Shown here one piece after another: positions 36,291-45,562 of a stretch of 64,000 nucleotides of DNA. Under the pieces are notes generated by a model. It saw only the letters and a program-made list of their open reading frames with translations. It was not told the DNA's origin and made no database searches. Both the position numbers and the translations under genes were made by a program. Numbering within the stretch: position 1 is the stretch's first letter; every line of letters begins with the position of its first letter. Origin of the DNA: Halorubrum aquaticum (GTDB lineage Archaea; Halobacteriota; Halobacteria; Halobacteriales; Haloferacaceae); contig NZ_FOPZ01000010.1 in NCBI RefSeq assembly GCF_900113615.1, positions 1 through 64,000 of the forward strand, given 5' to 3'.

Positions 36291-36452
36291 TCAGACCCGG
36301 CCGAGGAGTTCGAGCGTCACGAGGAGGATCGCGACCGTCAGGAACCCGGCGAGGACCGCCAGGGTACGCAGCCACGGGAGGACGGTCTCGGCGTCCGGCG
36401 TCGCCGCGATCAGGAGTCGGAGCGCCCGCGGGTCGGCCTCTCCCTCGTTCAT
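36291..36452 (-). CDS. 53-residue single-helix membrane protein
   Basis: A small intact frame with ATG at 36452. The protein starts MNEGEADPRALRLLIAATPD and has one hydrophobic helix (LAVLAGFLTVAILLVTLELL) at the C-terminus. Codon use (GC-rich third positions) matches neighbouring genes. It lies upstream of the DUF5790-like gene on the same strand. No family recognised. Confidence 0.6.
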   Translation of the reverse strand: MNEGEADPRALRLLIAATPDAETVLPWLRTLAVLAGFLTVAILLVTLELLGRV

Positions 36453-36520
36453 GTTCGAGCCACGGGGCGGCGACCAGATGAAGCCGACTATGAGGCGTCC
36501 GTCCGGGATCGGCGAGGTCG

Positions 36521-36590
36521 GGAGCGGTGCGGAGCGAAACGGAGCGAAACGGAACGAGACGGAACGGTACGTACGGAACGGAGCGGTACG
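36521..36590 (+). repeat. 10-bp tandem repeat (GGAGCGAAAC type)
   Basis: Five contiguous units of 10 bases occur at 36521-36570: GGAGCGGTGC, GGAGCGAAAC twice, GGAACGAGAC and GGAACGGTAC. More related words (GGAACGGAGC, GGTACGG) follow up to about 36590. The tract starts about 22 bases beyond the mdh stop codon, where its minus-strand copy is pyrimidine-rich. Confidence 0.8.
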
Positions 36591-36612
36591 GATCCCGATG
36601 GAACCGCGTCGT

Positions 36613-37527
36613 CTACGCGATCTTCCCGTACTGCTCGGAGAGCTTCTCGGCGGCCTCGTCGAGGAGTTCGGTTTCGTACTCGTCGAGGTCCCACTCGATC
36701 ACCTCCTCGACGCCGTCGGAACCGAGCTTCGCGGGGACGCCGAGCGCGGTGTCCTCGTAGCCGTACTCGCCGTCGAGCACGACCGAGCAGGGGAGCACCT
36801 CGCCGGTGTCGTCGAGGATGGCCTCGACCGTGTGCGCGACGCCGGTGGCGGGACCCCACTGGGTCGCGCCCTTCCGGCTTATCACGTCCATCGCGGACTC
36901 CTGGAGGTCCGCTAAGATCTCCTCCCTCTCGTCGGCGTCGAACTCGGGATCGCGGCCGTTCACGCGTACCTTCGAGAAGACTGGCGCCTGCGCGTCGCCG
37001 TGCTCGCCGAGGATCGTCGCCTCGACGTTCTTCACGGGCGCGTCGAACCGCTCGGAGAGGACGTATCGGAAGCGCGCGGAGTCGAGCCGCCCGCCGAAGC
37101 CGACCACCTGACCGCGGTCGCGGTCGCCCGCCTCGTAGAGGTGTCGGTTGAGCAGGTCGACCGGGTTCGAGGTGGTGACCGTGACGAAGTCGTCGTTGTG
37201 CTCGGCGAGCGACGAGCCGATGTCCTCCATGATCGGGGCGTTGTCGCCGGCCAGGTCGATCCGGGTCTGTCCCTCCTTCCGGGGGATCCCCGCCGTGATC
37301 ACGACGACGTCCGAGCCCGCGGTGTCCGCGTACTCGCCCTGTCTGACCGTCGTGTTCGAGTCGTAGGCGACGCCGTGGTTCGCGTCCGCCGCCTGGCCGA
37401 TCGTCGTCTCGCGCTGGTCCGGGATGTCGACGAAGACGAGCTCGTCGACCACGTCGCGCAGTGCGAGGTTGTAGCCGGCCGCGGCACCCACCGTCCCCGC
37501 CGCGCCGATCACGCTGACTTTACTCAT
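36613..37527 (-). CDS. mdh: Malate dehydrogenase
   Basis: A 304-residue NAD-dependent malate dehydrogenase of the LDH-like type, about the length of the well-studied Haloarcula marismortui enzyme. The NAD fold is [20 protein letters not shown]. Substrate-binding residues lie in [20 protein letters not shown], and the catalytic pair is in [10 protein letters not shown] and [12 protein letters not shown]. It interconverts malate and oxaloacetate in the TCA cycle. A GTTTACTCG element about 30 bases upstream is a likely TATA box. A 10-bp tandem repeat follows the stop. Confidence 0.96.
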   Translation of the reverse strand: MSKVSVIGAAGTVGAAAGYNLALRDVVDELVFVDIPDQRETTIGQAADANHGVAYDSNTTVRQGEYADTAGSDVVVITAGIPRKEGQTRIDLAGDNAPIMEDIGSSLAEHNDDFVTVTTSNPVDLLNRHLYEAGDRDRGQVVGFGGRLDSARFRYVLSERFDAPVKNVEATILGEHGDAQAPVFSKVRVNGRDPEFDADEREEILADLQESAMDVISRKGATQWGPATGVAHTVEAILDDTGEVLPCSVVLDGEYGYEDTALGVPAKLGSDGVEEVIEWDLDEYETELLDEAAEKLSEQYGKIA

Positions 37528-37680
37528 GTCACCTGATACCGCGGTCGGACGGCGAGTAAACGTTTCGGAACCGACGGTTCGGAACGACGGTTGGGCATCG
37601 ATTTTCGCCGTCGACTTTCGCCGCCGATTCCCACGAGCGTCGCGAAAACCATAACTCCGGCCGCCGCACACTCCCTCGTA

Positions 37681-38274
37681 GTGCCGACGTTCCGCTACCC
37701 GTGTCCCGGCTGCCGGACGACCAACAGCCTCCACGACGCCGACTGCGAGTTCGAGGGCGTGAGCTGGCCGACCGTCGAGAAGGCGTACACGGACCTGCTG
37801 TCGGTCCTCACGAGCGAGCCCGACGGGCTCCCCGAGCCGGCGCTCCGGGAGGCGGTCCCCGGCGAGTGGGGCGGGCTCCACAAGGCCGCGCTGGGCGCGC
37901 TCGAACGCGAGCAGCGGGTCATCCGCGACGACGACGACCTCAGACTGCTCACCGCCGCGGAGTTCAAGGAGCTCGTCTCGGAGCCGACCCGCGAGCCGAT
38001 GCGAACCGTCTACGAGCGCGGCTCCGTCCCCGGCTGTCACGACAACGCCGTCTTCGCGATGGTCGCGTGGTACGAGATGGTGGGGCTCTCCTGGCCGGAG
38101 ACGAAGGAGAACGTCGTGGAGTGGCTCCGGACCTCCGGCGCGTGGGACCGCGGCGGCTTCGAGGAGTCCTCGCCCGAGGAGCTCGTCGAGTCGAAACGCC
38201 ACGTGTACGACGCCGGATACGGCTGGAAGGAGAAGGGACAGGCGGCGAAGCGGGTCATCGAGCGACACGGCTGA
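37681..38274 (+). CDS. Zinc-ribbon, haloarchaeal conserved protein (DUF7474-like)
   Basis: A 197-residue protein with a GTG start at 37681. It begins [20 protein letters not shown], a zinc-knuckle with CPGC and a later Cys in DADCEFEG. A winged-helix-like middle ([20 protein letters not shown]) and a C-terminal helical part follow. I associate it with the haloarchaeal family DUF7474, from memory. A CCATAACT element about 29 bases before GTG supports this start over upstream ATGs. Function unknown, possibly nucleic-acid binding. Confidence 0.75.
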   Translation: MPTFRYPCPGCRTTNSLHDADCEFEGVSWPTVEKAYTDLLSVLTSEPDGLPEPALREAVPGEWGGLHKAALGALEREQRVIRDDDDLRLLTAAEFKELVSEPTREPMRTVYERGSVPGCHDNAVFAMVAWYEMVGLSWPETKENVVEWLRTSGAWDRGGFEESSPEELVESKRHVYDAGYGWKEKGQAAKRVIERHG

Positions 38275-38320
38275 CCGTCGACGCCGCCCCGTTTAAGCCC
38301 CGTCGGGACGTTTCACGACC

Positions 38321-39721
38321 GTGACACACCCGGAAGCGGGAGCGGCGTCGATCGACGGCGCGGACGAGGTCGCGGCGTCCTCGTCGGAGGGGAGTTCCTC
38401 GAGGCCTCCGGCCGTCTCGAATCCCCGCCGCGCGCTCGCCGTGGTGATCGGCGTCGTGTTCATCGACCTCGTCGGCTTCGGGATCGTGATCCCGATCCTT
38501 CCCTTCTACGTGCGGTCGTTCGGCGTCAGCGACGCCTTCATCGGGCTGCTCGCGGCGTCGTACTCGCTCGCACAGTTCCTCGCCGCGCCCACGCTCGGAC
38601 GGCTCTCCGATCGGATCGGTCGGAGACCCGTTCTGCTCGCGTCGCTCGCGACCGCCGGGGTCGCGTGGGTGACGTTCGGCTACGCCGGGGAGTCCGGCGC
38701 GCGCTTCGGAACGACCGCCGCGCTCGCGACGCTCTTCGCCTCCCGGACCCTCGCGGGAGCGATGGGGGGCAACATCGCCGCCGCGCAGGCGTACGTCGCC
38801 GACATCACCCCGCGGGACCGGCGAGCGGGCGCGCTCGGGCTCGTCGGCGCCTCGTTCGCGCTCGGGTTCGTCTTCGGGCCGGCCATCGGCGGGCTGCTCG
38901 CCGCCGACCCCGTGGTCGCCCGCGCCGACGCGCTCCTCCCGTCGTTCGTCCCGGCGACGCCGTACTCGCTGCCGAGCTTCGCCGCCGCCGGGATGAGCTT
39001 CCTCGCGGTCGGCATGGGCGGTCTCTTCCTCGAGGAGCCGGACCGCGACCGCTCCGGCGGATCGGCCGCCCGGACGACCGCGATCGGACAGTTCCGGGAG
39101 GCGCTCGACTCCGTCACCCTCCGGCCGCTCACGGTCGCGTACTTCCTCGTCGCCGTCGCGTTCGCGGGCGTACAGGTGATGTTCATTCCGTACGTCGCCG
39201 ACGCGTTCGGCTACGACGCGACCGCCGCCGCGTTCCTGCTCACCTACGTGGGCGTCCTCGGCGCGGTGAACCAAGGCGTGCTCGTCGGACGGCTCTCGCG
39301 GGTCGTCCCCTCCCGAACGCTCGTCGCCGCCGGCTCCGTGGTCCTCGGCGGGGCGCTCGTCGCGATCCCGACGACCGGGGTCGTCGACCGCGTCGCCGGC
39401 GGCGTCGCCGTCGGCGGCCCGGCGTGGCTCACGCTCCCGCTCGTGCTCCTCCTCGTCGCGCTCGCGGCGCTCTCGTTGGGGAACGCCCTCGTCAACGTCT
39501 CGCTGGCGACGCTCGTCTCGGCGTCCGCCGGCGACGCCGAACAGGGGGCCGCTTTCGGCGTCACGCAGGGCGCGTCGAGCCTCGGCCGGACCGTCGGCCC
39601 GCCGCTGATGGCGGTGTTGTACACGGTCGCCGTCGCCTCGCCGTTCCTCGTCGGCGCCGTGCTCCTCGTCCCGGTCGCCGTCGCGTTCGGGCGGCGGTCA
39701 GGCGGCGTTCGGACCGAGTGA
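38321..39721 (+). CDS. Major facilitator superfamily transporter (TetA-like)
   Basis: A 466-residue MFS permease with 12 predicted helices after a 40-residue Ser/Ala-rich tail. The antiporter-type signatures are GRLSDRIGRRPVLLASLA (loop 2-3) and, in TM5, the proline- and glycine-rich GASFALGFVFGPAIGG. This resembles TetA or multidrug efflux members. The GTG start at 38321 lies 28 bases after a GTTTAAG TATA-like element. Substrate unknown. Confidence 0.88.
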   Translation: MTHPEAGAASIDGADEVAASSSEGSSSRPPAVSNPRRALAVVIGVVFIDLVGFGIVIPILPFYVRSFGVSDAFIGLLAASYSLAQFLAAPTLGRLSDRIGRRPVLLASLATAGVAWVTFGYAGESGARFGTTAALATLFASRTLAGAMGGNIAAAQAYVADITPRDRRAGALGLVGASFALGFVFGPAIGGLLAADPVVARADALLPSFVPATPYSLPSFAAAGMSFLAVGMGGLFLEEPDRDRSGGSAARTTAIGQFREALDSVTLRPLTVAYFLVAVAFAGVQVMFIPYVADAFGYDATAAAFLLTYVGVLGAVNQGVLVGRLSRVVPSRTLVAAGSVVLGGALVAIPTTGVVDRVAGGVAVGGPAWLTLPLVLLLVALAALSLGNALVNVSLATLVSASAGDAEQGAAFGVTQGASSLGRTVGPPLMAVLYTVAVASPFLVGAVLLVPVAVAFGRRSGGVRTE

Positions 39722-39763
39722 CCGCGACAGTTTTACGCCGACCGTCGTCGTCGTAGCCGACAC

Positions 39764-41554
39764 ATGCTCCCCGACGTCGTCCCCGCGTGGCCCGCCGTCG
39801 GGTCGATCGCCGGCGGGGTCGGCGCGCTCGGGCTGGCGTGGGCGATCCGCCGCCACCGCGGCCGGCCCGGCGTCCATTGGTTCCTCGGGGTGTTCGCCGC
39901 GCAGGCGACGTGGTGTCTCTCCTACGGGGTCGGGCTGCTCGTCGACGACCTCGCGATCCGAATCCTCCTGGAGGCGACGACCTGGCTCGGGATCGTCTGG
40001 ACCGGCGTCGCGTTCCTCGGCTTCGCGCTCGCGTACACGGGACGGAGCGACGTGCTTCGGAGTCGCCTCTTCGTTGCCGCCGTCGGCTTCGGCCTCCTCT
40101 CGACGCTCGTGCTTGCCACCAACCCGGTCCACGGCGCGTTCTGGACGGGGTTCGGGGTCGACCCCGTCTTCGGCGTGTCGACCGTCTCGTACGCCTTCGG
40201 CCCGTGGGCGTACCTCGTCGTCGCCGTCGAGACGGTGCTCGTCGCGAGCGCGGTGTTCCTGCTCGTCGACACGCTTCTCAGTTACGGCCCGCTCTATCGC
40301 CGCGAGAGCGCCGCGGTCGCGTTGAGCTCGCTTCCGCCCGGATTCGCCCTGGTCGCGTGGACGCTCGAGATCGGTCCAGTCCCGCAGCTCCAGCTCGCGC
40401 CGCTCATGTTCGTCCCGCACGTGCTGCTCGACGCGTACGCGTTCGACCGCGCCGAGATGTTCGATCGACACCCGACGACCAGCCGCGCCGCCGAGCGCAC
40501 GGCGATCGACGACCTGACCGACCCCGTGATCGCGCTCTCGCTCGACCGACGGATCGTCCGGCTCAACCCGGCCGCCGAGACGCTCCTCGGGGTCGAGGCC
40601 GCGACCGCCCGCGACCGGCCGCTCGACGCGTTCCTCGACGTGCCGATCGGCGGCGAGAACGACGAGGGCGACGAGACCGACGACGCGGACGCCGAAGTGG
40701 CGGTCGAGACGCGGGGGCGGCGACGAACCTACGCGGTGTCGACCTCGAAGCTGACCGATCCGAACGGAACCCACGTGGGGTACACCGTCGTCCTCTCGGA
40801 CGTCACCGAACGCGAGCGCCGCCGGCAACAGCTGGAGGTGCTCAACCGGGTGCTCCGCCACAACCTCCGCAACGACGCCGGCGTCGTCAACGGGTACGGC
40901 GAACTGCTCGTCGAGCGGCTCGAGGACCCCGAACTCGTGCGGATGGCGGACGCTATCGAGCGACGCTCCGGCGCGCTGGCCGCGCTCGGCGAGAAGGCCG
41001 GAACCGTCGAGTCGCTGCTCGACGACGCCGACCCGACCGCGGTCGACGTCGACGAGACGGCCGAGTCGATCGTGGCCGCCGCCCGCGATCGAACGCCGAG
41101 CGCGACGGTCGAACTCGTGATCGGCACGGAAACGGGGGGCGGACCCGGGGCCGAGATCGGTACCGTCCGTCTCAGAGCCGACGCGCTCCGGGCGATACTC
41201 GAGAACAGCGTGGAGAACGCGATCGAACACCACGACGGCGAGGGGACGGAACGCGAGGACGGCGGGCCGTGGGTCCGGGTGACGCTTCGGCGCGAGAGCG
41301 CGGAGGGCGGCGAGAACGACGGCGGTCGGAACCGCCTCGTCCTCGTCGTCGAGGACGACGGACCGGGGATCCCCGACCACGAGGTGAAGGCGGTCGAGTC
41401 GGGCCGGGAGACCGCGCTCGAGCACGGCTCCGGGCTCGGACTGTGGGTCGTCGAGTGGGCCGCCGGCGCGCTGGGAGCCGACGTGGAGTACGCCGACCGC
41501 GACCCGCGCGGAACGCGGGTGACGGCGTCGGTCCCGGTCGCGGACGAGGAGTGA
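39764..41554 (+). CDS. Membrane sensor histidine kinase with 7TM input and PAS domain
   Basis: A 596-residue kinase. Residues 10-225 form about seven hydrophobic helices like the N-terminal 7TM region of haloarchaeal histidine kinases. A PAS domain follows (about 243-350: DPVIALSLDRRIVRLNPAAE). The dimerisation helix has the phospho-acceptor His in VLRHNLRNDAGVVNGYGELL near residue 366. The ATPase part shows the N box (ENSVENAIEHHD), G1 (VEDDGPGIPD) and G2 (HGSGLGLWVVEW). No response regulator is adjacent, as is common for haloarchaeal orphan kinases. Signal unknown. Confidence 0.9.
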   Translation: MLPDVVPAWPAVGSIAGGVGALGLAWAIRRHRGRPGVHWFLGVFAAQATWCLSYGVGLLVDDLAIRILLEATTWLGIVWTGVAFLGFALAYTGRSDVLRSRLFVAAVGFGLLSTLVLATNPVHGAFWTGFGVDPVFGVSTVSYAFGPWAYLVVAVETVLVASAVFLLVDTLLSYGPLYRRESAAVALSSLPPGFALVAWTLEIGPVPQLQLAPLMFVPHVLLDAYAFDRAEMFDRHPTTSRAAERTAIDDLTDPVIALSLDRRIVRLNPAAETLLGVEAATARDRPLDAFLDVPIGGENDEGDETDDADAEVAVETRGRRRTYAVSTSKLTDPNGTHVGYTVVLSDVTERERRRQQLEVLNRVLRHNLRNDAGVVNGYGELLVERLEDPELVRMADAIERRSGALAALGEKAGTVESLLDDADPTAVDVDETAESIVAAARDRTPSATVELVIGTETGGGPGAEIGTVRLRADALRAILENSVENAIEHHDGEGTEREDGGPWVRVTLRRESAEGGENDGGRNRLVLVVEDDGPGIPDHEVKAVESGRETALEHGSGLGLWVVEWAAGALGADVEYADRDPRGTRVTASVPVADEE

Positions 41555-41602
41555 TGCGCCGATCGTGTTCGAACGAGCCCGAAAGGGCCGTTTCCCCGCT
41601 TC

Positions 41603-42346
41603 TCAGTCGCTCTGGATACGTGGCGCGAGCATATACGTCACGTGGCCCAACCCCTCGCCGAAGCCGTAGTGGAGCTTGACGGGGAACTCCTCGCCGAGCT
41701 CGACGGTGACCTCGGCGTCGCCGGGGATCGCCTTGTTCATGTCCTTGAGGTAATCGAGGCTGAAAAGCGAGTCCGCGGAGCCGGCGGTGAGCGCGATGAG
41801 GTCCTCGCGGGCGAGCTCCAAGTCGACGTCGTCGGTGTCGCCTTCCGCCTCGATGAGGAACGTCTCCGCGGTCTCGTCGACGCGCAGCCGGATGTGGTCG
41901 GAGACCATGTCGGCGGCCTTCACGCCGCGGTCGAGCTGTGCACCCTCGACGACGATCTCCGCGGGGAGGTCCAGGTCGGGAATGTCGGGCTCCTGGCGGA
42001 TCGAGTCCGGGTCGATGAGCGCGAGCGTGTACGAGAGCCCGTCCGTCTCGATGTGGAGCTTGCGGGTCTCCTCGTCGAGTTCGAGGTGGATCAGGTCTCC
42101 GGAGTTGGCCATACCGGCGATGTCCTCGAGGCGGGCGAGGTTGACGCCGATGACGCCGCCGTCGGCCTCGTAGGACTCGAACGCGGCGGCCTCGAGGGTG
42201 AGATCGACCATGCCGACGTTCGCGGGATCGACCGCGCGGATCGAGAGCGCCTCCTCGTTCAGGCGGATCTTACACTCGTCGACCAGCACGCTCACCGAAT
42301 CGAGCGCGTCCTGCAGCGTCGACGCGCTCACGATGGCCTTGAACAT
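41603..42346 (-). CDS. pcn: DNA polymerase sliding clamp (PCNA)
   Basis: A 247-residue archaeal PCNA. It starts [18 protein letters not shown] and ends with the short LAPRIQSD tail. The family motif [18 protein letters not shown] and the interdomain connector around [14 protein letters not shown] are seen. It forms a trimeric ring that tethers replicative polymerases. Halophilic adaptation shows in the number of acidic residues. It lies downstream of the phosphohexomutase gene, but with its own TATA box. Confidence 0.96.
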   Translation of the reverse strand: MFKAIVSASTLQDALDSVSVLVDECKIRLNEEALSIRAVDPANVGMVDLTLEAAAFESYEADGGVIGVNLARLEDIAGMANSGDLIHLELDEETRKLHIETDGLSYTLALIDPDSIRQEPDIPDLDLPAEIVVEGAQLDRGVKAADMVSDHIRLRVDETAETFLIEAEGDTDDVDLELAREDLIALTAGSADSLFSLDYLKDMNKAIPGDAEVTVELGEEFPVKLHYGFGEGLGHVTYMLAPRIQSD

Positions 42347-42369
42347 ATACGAGCGACTAGGGTGGTATC

Positions 42370-42380
42370 CCCTAAAAAGG
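42370..42380 (-). promoter_or_regulatory. TATA box of the PCNA gene
   Basis: CCTTTTTAGGG on the minus strand lies about 27-30 bases before the PCNA ATG at 42346, so the message is probably leaderless or nearly so. Confidence 0.6.
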
Positions 42381-42418
42381 CACCCAATCCGAGCGCCTCC
42401 GCGTCGCTCGCAGCCGGC

Positions 42419-43798
42419 TCACACGAGGGGTTCGACGAGTTCGCGGCCCGCCGCCAGCAGCGCCTCGACCCGGTCGTCCGAGTCCGCCTCGGCGTAGACG
42501 CGCAGCTTCGGCTCGGTCCCCGAGGGGCGGACGAGGAGCCAGGAGCCGTTCTCCAAGAGGAGCTTGAACCCGTCGAGCGTGACGACCTCCGCGACCGCGT
42601 GGCCGTCGACCGACTTGGGGATGTGACCCTCCAACTCGGCGAGGACCGCCTCCTTGCGGTCGTCGGGGCAGTCGATCGACACCTTCCCGGCGGCGATGTG
42701 GCCGTGTTCGTCGAGCAGGCGGTCGACGCGGTCGTCGAACGGCTCCGCCTCGGTCGCGTCGGCGGCGAGCAGCGCCATCAACACGCCGTCCTTCTCGCGG
42801 ACGTGCCCGCGCACGGAGAAGCCGCCGGACTCCTCGCCGCCGAACAGCGCGTCGTGTTCGCCCATCGCCTCGGCGACCCACTTGAACCCGACGGGCGTCT
42901 CGTACACCTCCTCGCCGTGTGCCTCCGCGATCCGGTCGACGAGGAACGTCGTGGAGACGGTCCGAACCGCCGGGCCGGAGTCGGTCTCCAGCAGCCGGTC
43001 GTAGCAGGCGGCGTAGAAGAGGTTGGCGTCGAGCACGCCACGCTCGGGCGTCACAACCGCGACCCGGTCGGAGTCGCCGTCGTTGGCGACGCCGAGGTCG
43101 ATATCGTTTTCGGGGTCGGTCACCAGTTCCGCGAGCTCCTCGAGGTGCTCCGCGCTCGGTTCGGGGGACTCCCCGCCGAACGTCGGGTCCCGGTCACAGC
43201 GCAGACGACGCACCTCCGCGCCGGCCGACTCGAGGAGCGCGTCCGTCACGCCGCGACCGCTGCCGTGCATCGCGTCGTACGCGACCGTGAGCCCGTCGAG
43301 GTCGGCGTCGACGAGGTCGCGGGCGGCCTCGGCGTGCGGGGTCACGAAGTCGTGGCGTCGGACCTCGCCGCGTTCGTCCTCGGGAAGGAGGTCGGGCTCC
43401 GCGAGCCGCGAGACGACGTCCTCGGTCACCGCGGGCAGCGCGGGGGCCCCGTCGCTGGGGATGAACTTCACGCCGTTGTACTCGGGCGGGTTGTGGGAGG
43501 CGGTGACCATACACGCGCCCGCCAGTCCCTCCGCGACGATCCCGTAGGCGATCAGGGGGGTGGGCACGTCGCGTTCGGGCAACAACACGTCGAAGCCGTT
43601 CCCCGAGAGCACCTCGGCGAGGCTCTCGGCGAACCCCTCGGAGGTCTCGCGGGCGTCGTACCCCACCGCGACCGGCTCGTCGTGGCCCGCCGCCTCGAGG
43701 TGGTCGGCGACCGCCTGTCCCACGATCCGCACGCGCTCGTCGGTGAAAGTGTCGAGCGTCGCCCGCCAACCGTCCGTGCCGAAGGAGATCCGGTCCAT
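42419..43798 (-). CDS. Phosphohexomutase (phosphoglucosamine/phosphomannomutase family)
   Basis: A 459-residue alpha-D-phosphohexomutase. The N-terminus MDRISFGTDGWRATLDTFTD and the phosphoserine loop MVTASHNPPEYNG (Ser in TASHNP) are clear. The metal loop is GVANDGDSDRVAVV, the sugar-binding loop is FGGEESGGFSV, and the phosphate site is VRPSGTEPKLRVYAE. It may make glucosamine-1-phosphate, mannose-1-phosphate or glucose-1-phosphate for glycan synthesis. The GlmM-like type is most likely, but specificity cannot be fixed from motifs. Confidence 0.92.
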   Translation of the reverse strand: MDRISFGTDGWRATLDTFTDERVRIVGQAVADHLEAAGHDEPVAVGYDARETSEGFAESLAEVLSGNGFDVLLPERDVPTPLIAYGIVAEGLAGACMVTASHNPPEYNGVKFIPSDGAPALPAVTEDVVSRLAEPDLLPEDERGEVRRHDFVTPHAEAARDLVDADLDGLTVAYDAMHGSGRGVTDALLESAGAEVRRLRCDRDPTFGGESPEPSAEHLEELAELVTDPENDIDLGVANDGDSDRVAVVTPERGVLDANLFYAACYDRLLETDSGPAVRTVSTTFLVDRIAEAHGEEVYETPVGFKWVAEAMGEHDALFGGEESGGFSVRGHVREKDGVLMALLAADATEAEPFDDRVDRLLDEHGHIAAGKVSIDCPDDRKEAVLAELEGHIPKSVDGHAVAEVVTLDGFKLLLENGSWLLVRPSGTEPKLRVYAEADSDDRVEALLAAGRELVEPLV

Positions 43799-43897
43799 GT
43801 CCGCACCCTGGACGGCCGGGACCATAACGTCCGGTGTCGCTCGCGAACCTTGCGTGGGAGTCGGCGACGTGAACCGGGGGGCGAATCGCTCAGTACA

Positions 43898-44010
43898 CCA
43901 CCTTTTTCTCGTCGAGTCCCCTCGCTCACTGCGTTCGCTTCGGGAACCGCTCCTCGAAAAACCTGGAGGGAAAAAGGCCGACGGCTCGGCGTTCGCCTCG
44001 CCGTCGGTGA
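43898..44010. repeat. Palindromic element with A/T-run arms
   Basis: CCACCTTTTTCTCG (43898-43911) faces CTCGAAAAACCTGG (43953-43966) as an imperfect inverted repeat, followed by GGGAAAAAGG. A second hairpin has the perfect arms CCGACGGC (43978-43985) and GCCGTCGG (44000-44007). It has no coding potential. I see no second copy in the window. Confidence 0.5.
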
Positions 44011-44066
44011 ACCGCTCGCTTCGCTCGCGGATGTTCACTACAGATGAAGAACTGACCGATTCATGC

Positions 44067-44340
44067 GGTGGCGCGCCCGCGAGCGAGCCGAAGGCTCACG
44101 AGACGGAACGCGAGGGACGCGGCGAACGGAGTGAGCCGCAGCGAGGCGCTCCGCGCCTCTGGCAGCCGGACGTAGTCCGGCGACGAGGCTGGGGAGGTAT
44201 GAGGTTCGGGGCTGGGCGGTGCGGGGTGGGACACAAAGAGACAGGCGGCTCCGGGAAGACGGCCGACGCAAGCACCGCAGCGAACGAAGTGAGCGAGGAA
44301 CACAGCGAGGCCCTCGACCGGAGCCGCCTGGGGCTTTGAT
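44067..44340 (-). repeat. Dispersed structured repeat, copy C
   Basis: Read on the minus strand it starts ATCAAAGCCCCA (44340 downward). A 12-bp perfect inverted repeat follows, CCGGAGCCGCCT / AGGCGGCTCCGG (arms at 44318-44329 and 44243-44254). Then come TCTTTGTGTCCCACCCC, CAGCCCCGAACCTCATACCT, CTCCCCAGCCTCG, a 7-bp hairpin (44165-44181) and the GGGCGCGCCAC end. The order is the same as in copy B, but every hairpin arm has a different sequence. Confidence 0.85.
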
Positions 44341-44594
44341 AACGTTCATCCCGCCAGCAACGATCCTCTTCTACTCATCCCGATCCCTATCGAGACAACC
44401 GTACAACTAGCACTCGAAATATAACGGCCGATTCGTCCCGAGTCGGTCGAAAACGACTCCGCGGACGGTCATGCGACACCCCGTTCCGTCGGTATGAAAC
44501 CGAGAACCGGATATCGATCGAAGGCACCACACGAACCGCCCACGCCTCACGCCGAACCGCCCTCGTTTTTGGTTCCTCGGTCCGAACCCGGCGT

Positions 44595-45125
44595 ATGGCA
44601 CGGATCGTCGCGATCTCCGGCAGCCGTCGGGAGGCGAGCACCACGAAGGCCGCCCTCCGCGTGGCGCTCGAGGCCGCGGCCGACGCCGGCGCGGAGACCG
44701 ACCTGATCGATCTGGGCGCGGTCGACCTCCCGCTGTATCACCCCGACGAGGACGACCAGGGCGACAGCGAGCGCCTGAAACGCCGGGTCCGCGAGGCCGA
44801 CGGCGTGCTCGCGGGCACCCCCGTCTACCGCGGCTCCTACTCCTCGACGTTCAAGAACTTCCACGACTTCTGCGGCTCCCACGAGTACGAGGACACCGCG
44901 GTGGGACTGCTCGCCACCGCGGGCGGGGGCTCCTACGGCGGCACCCTCGAACACCTCCGGTCGACGTTCCGGAACGTCCACGCGTGGGTCGTCCCCCACG
45001 AGGTCGGGATCCGCGGGGCCTCCTCGGAGATCGACGACGGGAGGTTCCGCGACGACGACCTCCGGAAGCGGACGGAGCGGCTGGGCCGGATCGTGACCGA
45101 ACACGCCGAGCGGCTGCGGGAATGA
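44595..45125 (+). CDS. NADPH-dependent FMN reductase family protein
   Basis: A 176-residue flavodoxin-fold oxidoreductase. The FMN phosphate loop is ISGSRREASTTKAAL. The flavin-contacting segment is AGTPVYRGSYSSTFKNFHDF, and the family Gly-rich stretch is LLATAGGGSYGGTLEHLR. It reduces flavins, quinones or azo compounds with NAD(P)H. Its stop overlaps the rhodanese start by four bases (ATGA), so the two are translationally coupled. Confidence 0.9.
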   Translation: MARIVAISGSRREASTTKAALRVALEAAADAGAETDLIDLGAVDLPLYHPDEDDQGDSERLKRRVREADGVLAGTPVYRGSYSSTFKNFHDFCGSHEYEDTAVGLLATAGGGSYGGTLEHLRSTFRNVHAWVVPHEVGIRGASSEIDDGRFRDDDLRKRTERLGRIVTEHAERLRE

Positions 45126-45520
45126 ACGGGATCCGTCCGGACGAGTTGGACGAGCGTCTCGGGGGCGGGAGCGGAGAGGGAAGCGAAGGGACGAGCGGAG
45201 ACGAACCGTTCGTCCTCGACGTTCGCCCGGCGGACGCGTACGAATCGGGGGCGATCGACGGGAGCCACAACCTCCCCGTCTACGAGGACCTCCGCGGCGG
45301 CGACGAGTCGGCGCTCCGTGCGCGTTTGGACGAGGTGCCGCGCGACCGCGAGGTCATCACCGTCTGTAAGATGGGGATCGTCGCGAAGCGGGCGACGAAC
45401 GTCCTCGAGGAGGAAGGATACGACGCGAGGACGCTCGCCGGCGGGATGAGCGGGTGGAACGGCTATCGGGTCGGGTCGCTCGGGTACAAGATTCGGTCGC
45501 TGTGGTGGCGGATCCGGTAG
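45122..45520 (+). CDS. Rhodanese-domain sulfurtransferase
   Basis: A 132-residue single rhodanese domain. It has FVLDVRPADAYESGAIDGSH and the active-site loop VITVCKMGIVAKRA with the nucleophile Cys. The end LAGGMSGWNGYRVGSLGYK carries the usual CH2B-like closing motif. It is coupled to the FMN reductase, which suggests a role in sulfur or thiol redox chemistry. Structured repeat copy D follows the stop codon. Confidence 0.9.
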   Translation: MNGIRPDELDERLGGGSGEGSEGTSGDEPFVLDVRPADAYESGAIDGSHNLPVYEDLRGGDESALRARLDEVPRDREVITVCKMGIVAKRATNVLEEEGYDARTLAGGMSGWNGYRVGSLGYKIRSLWWRIR

Positions 45521-45562
45521 CGGATGGATAGCCGCTCCGGGAATGGACGGCCGGCGGAGCGT

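Larger units (their letters stand above)
43799..44594. other. 796-bp intergenic region with two repeat structures
   Basis: This is the largest non-coding interval in the window. It holds a palindromic element at about 43898-44010, structured repeat copy C at 44067-44340 and, near 44563-44571, a CGTTTTTGG tract that is the likely TATA box of the FMN reductase gene. Bases 44341-44560 include an AT-rich patch but no gene that I can support. Confidence 0.7.
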
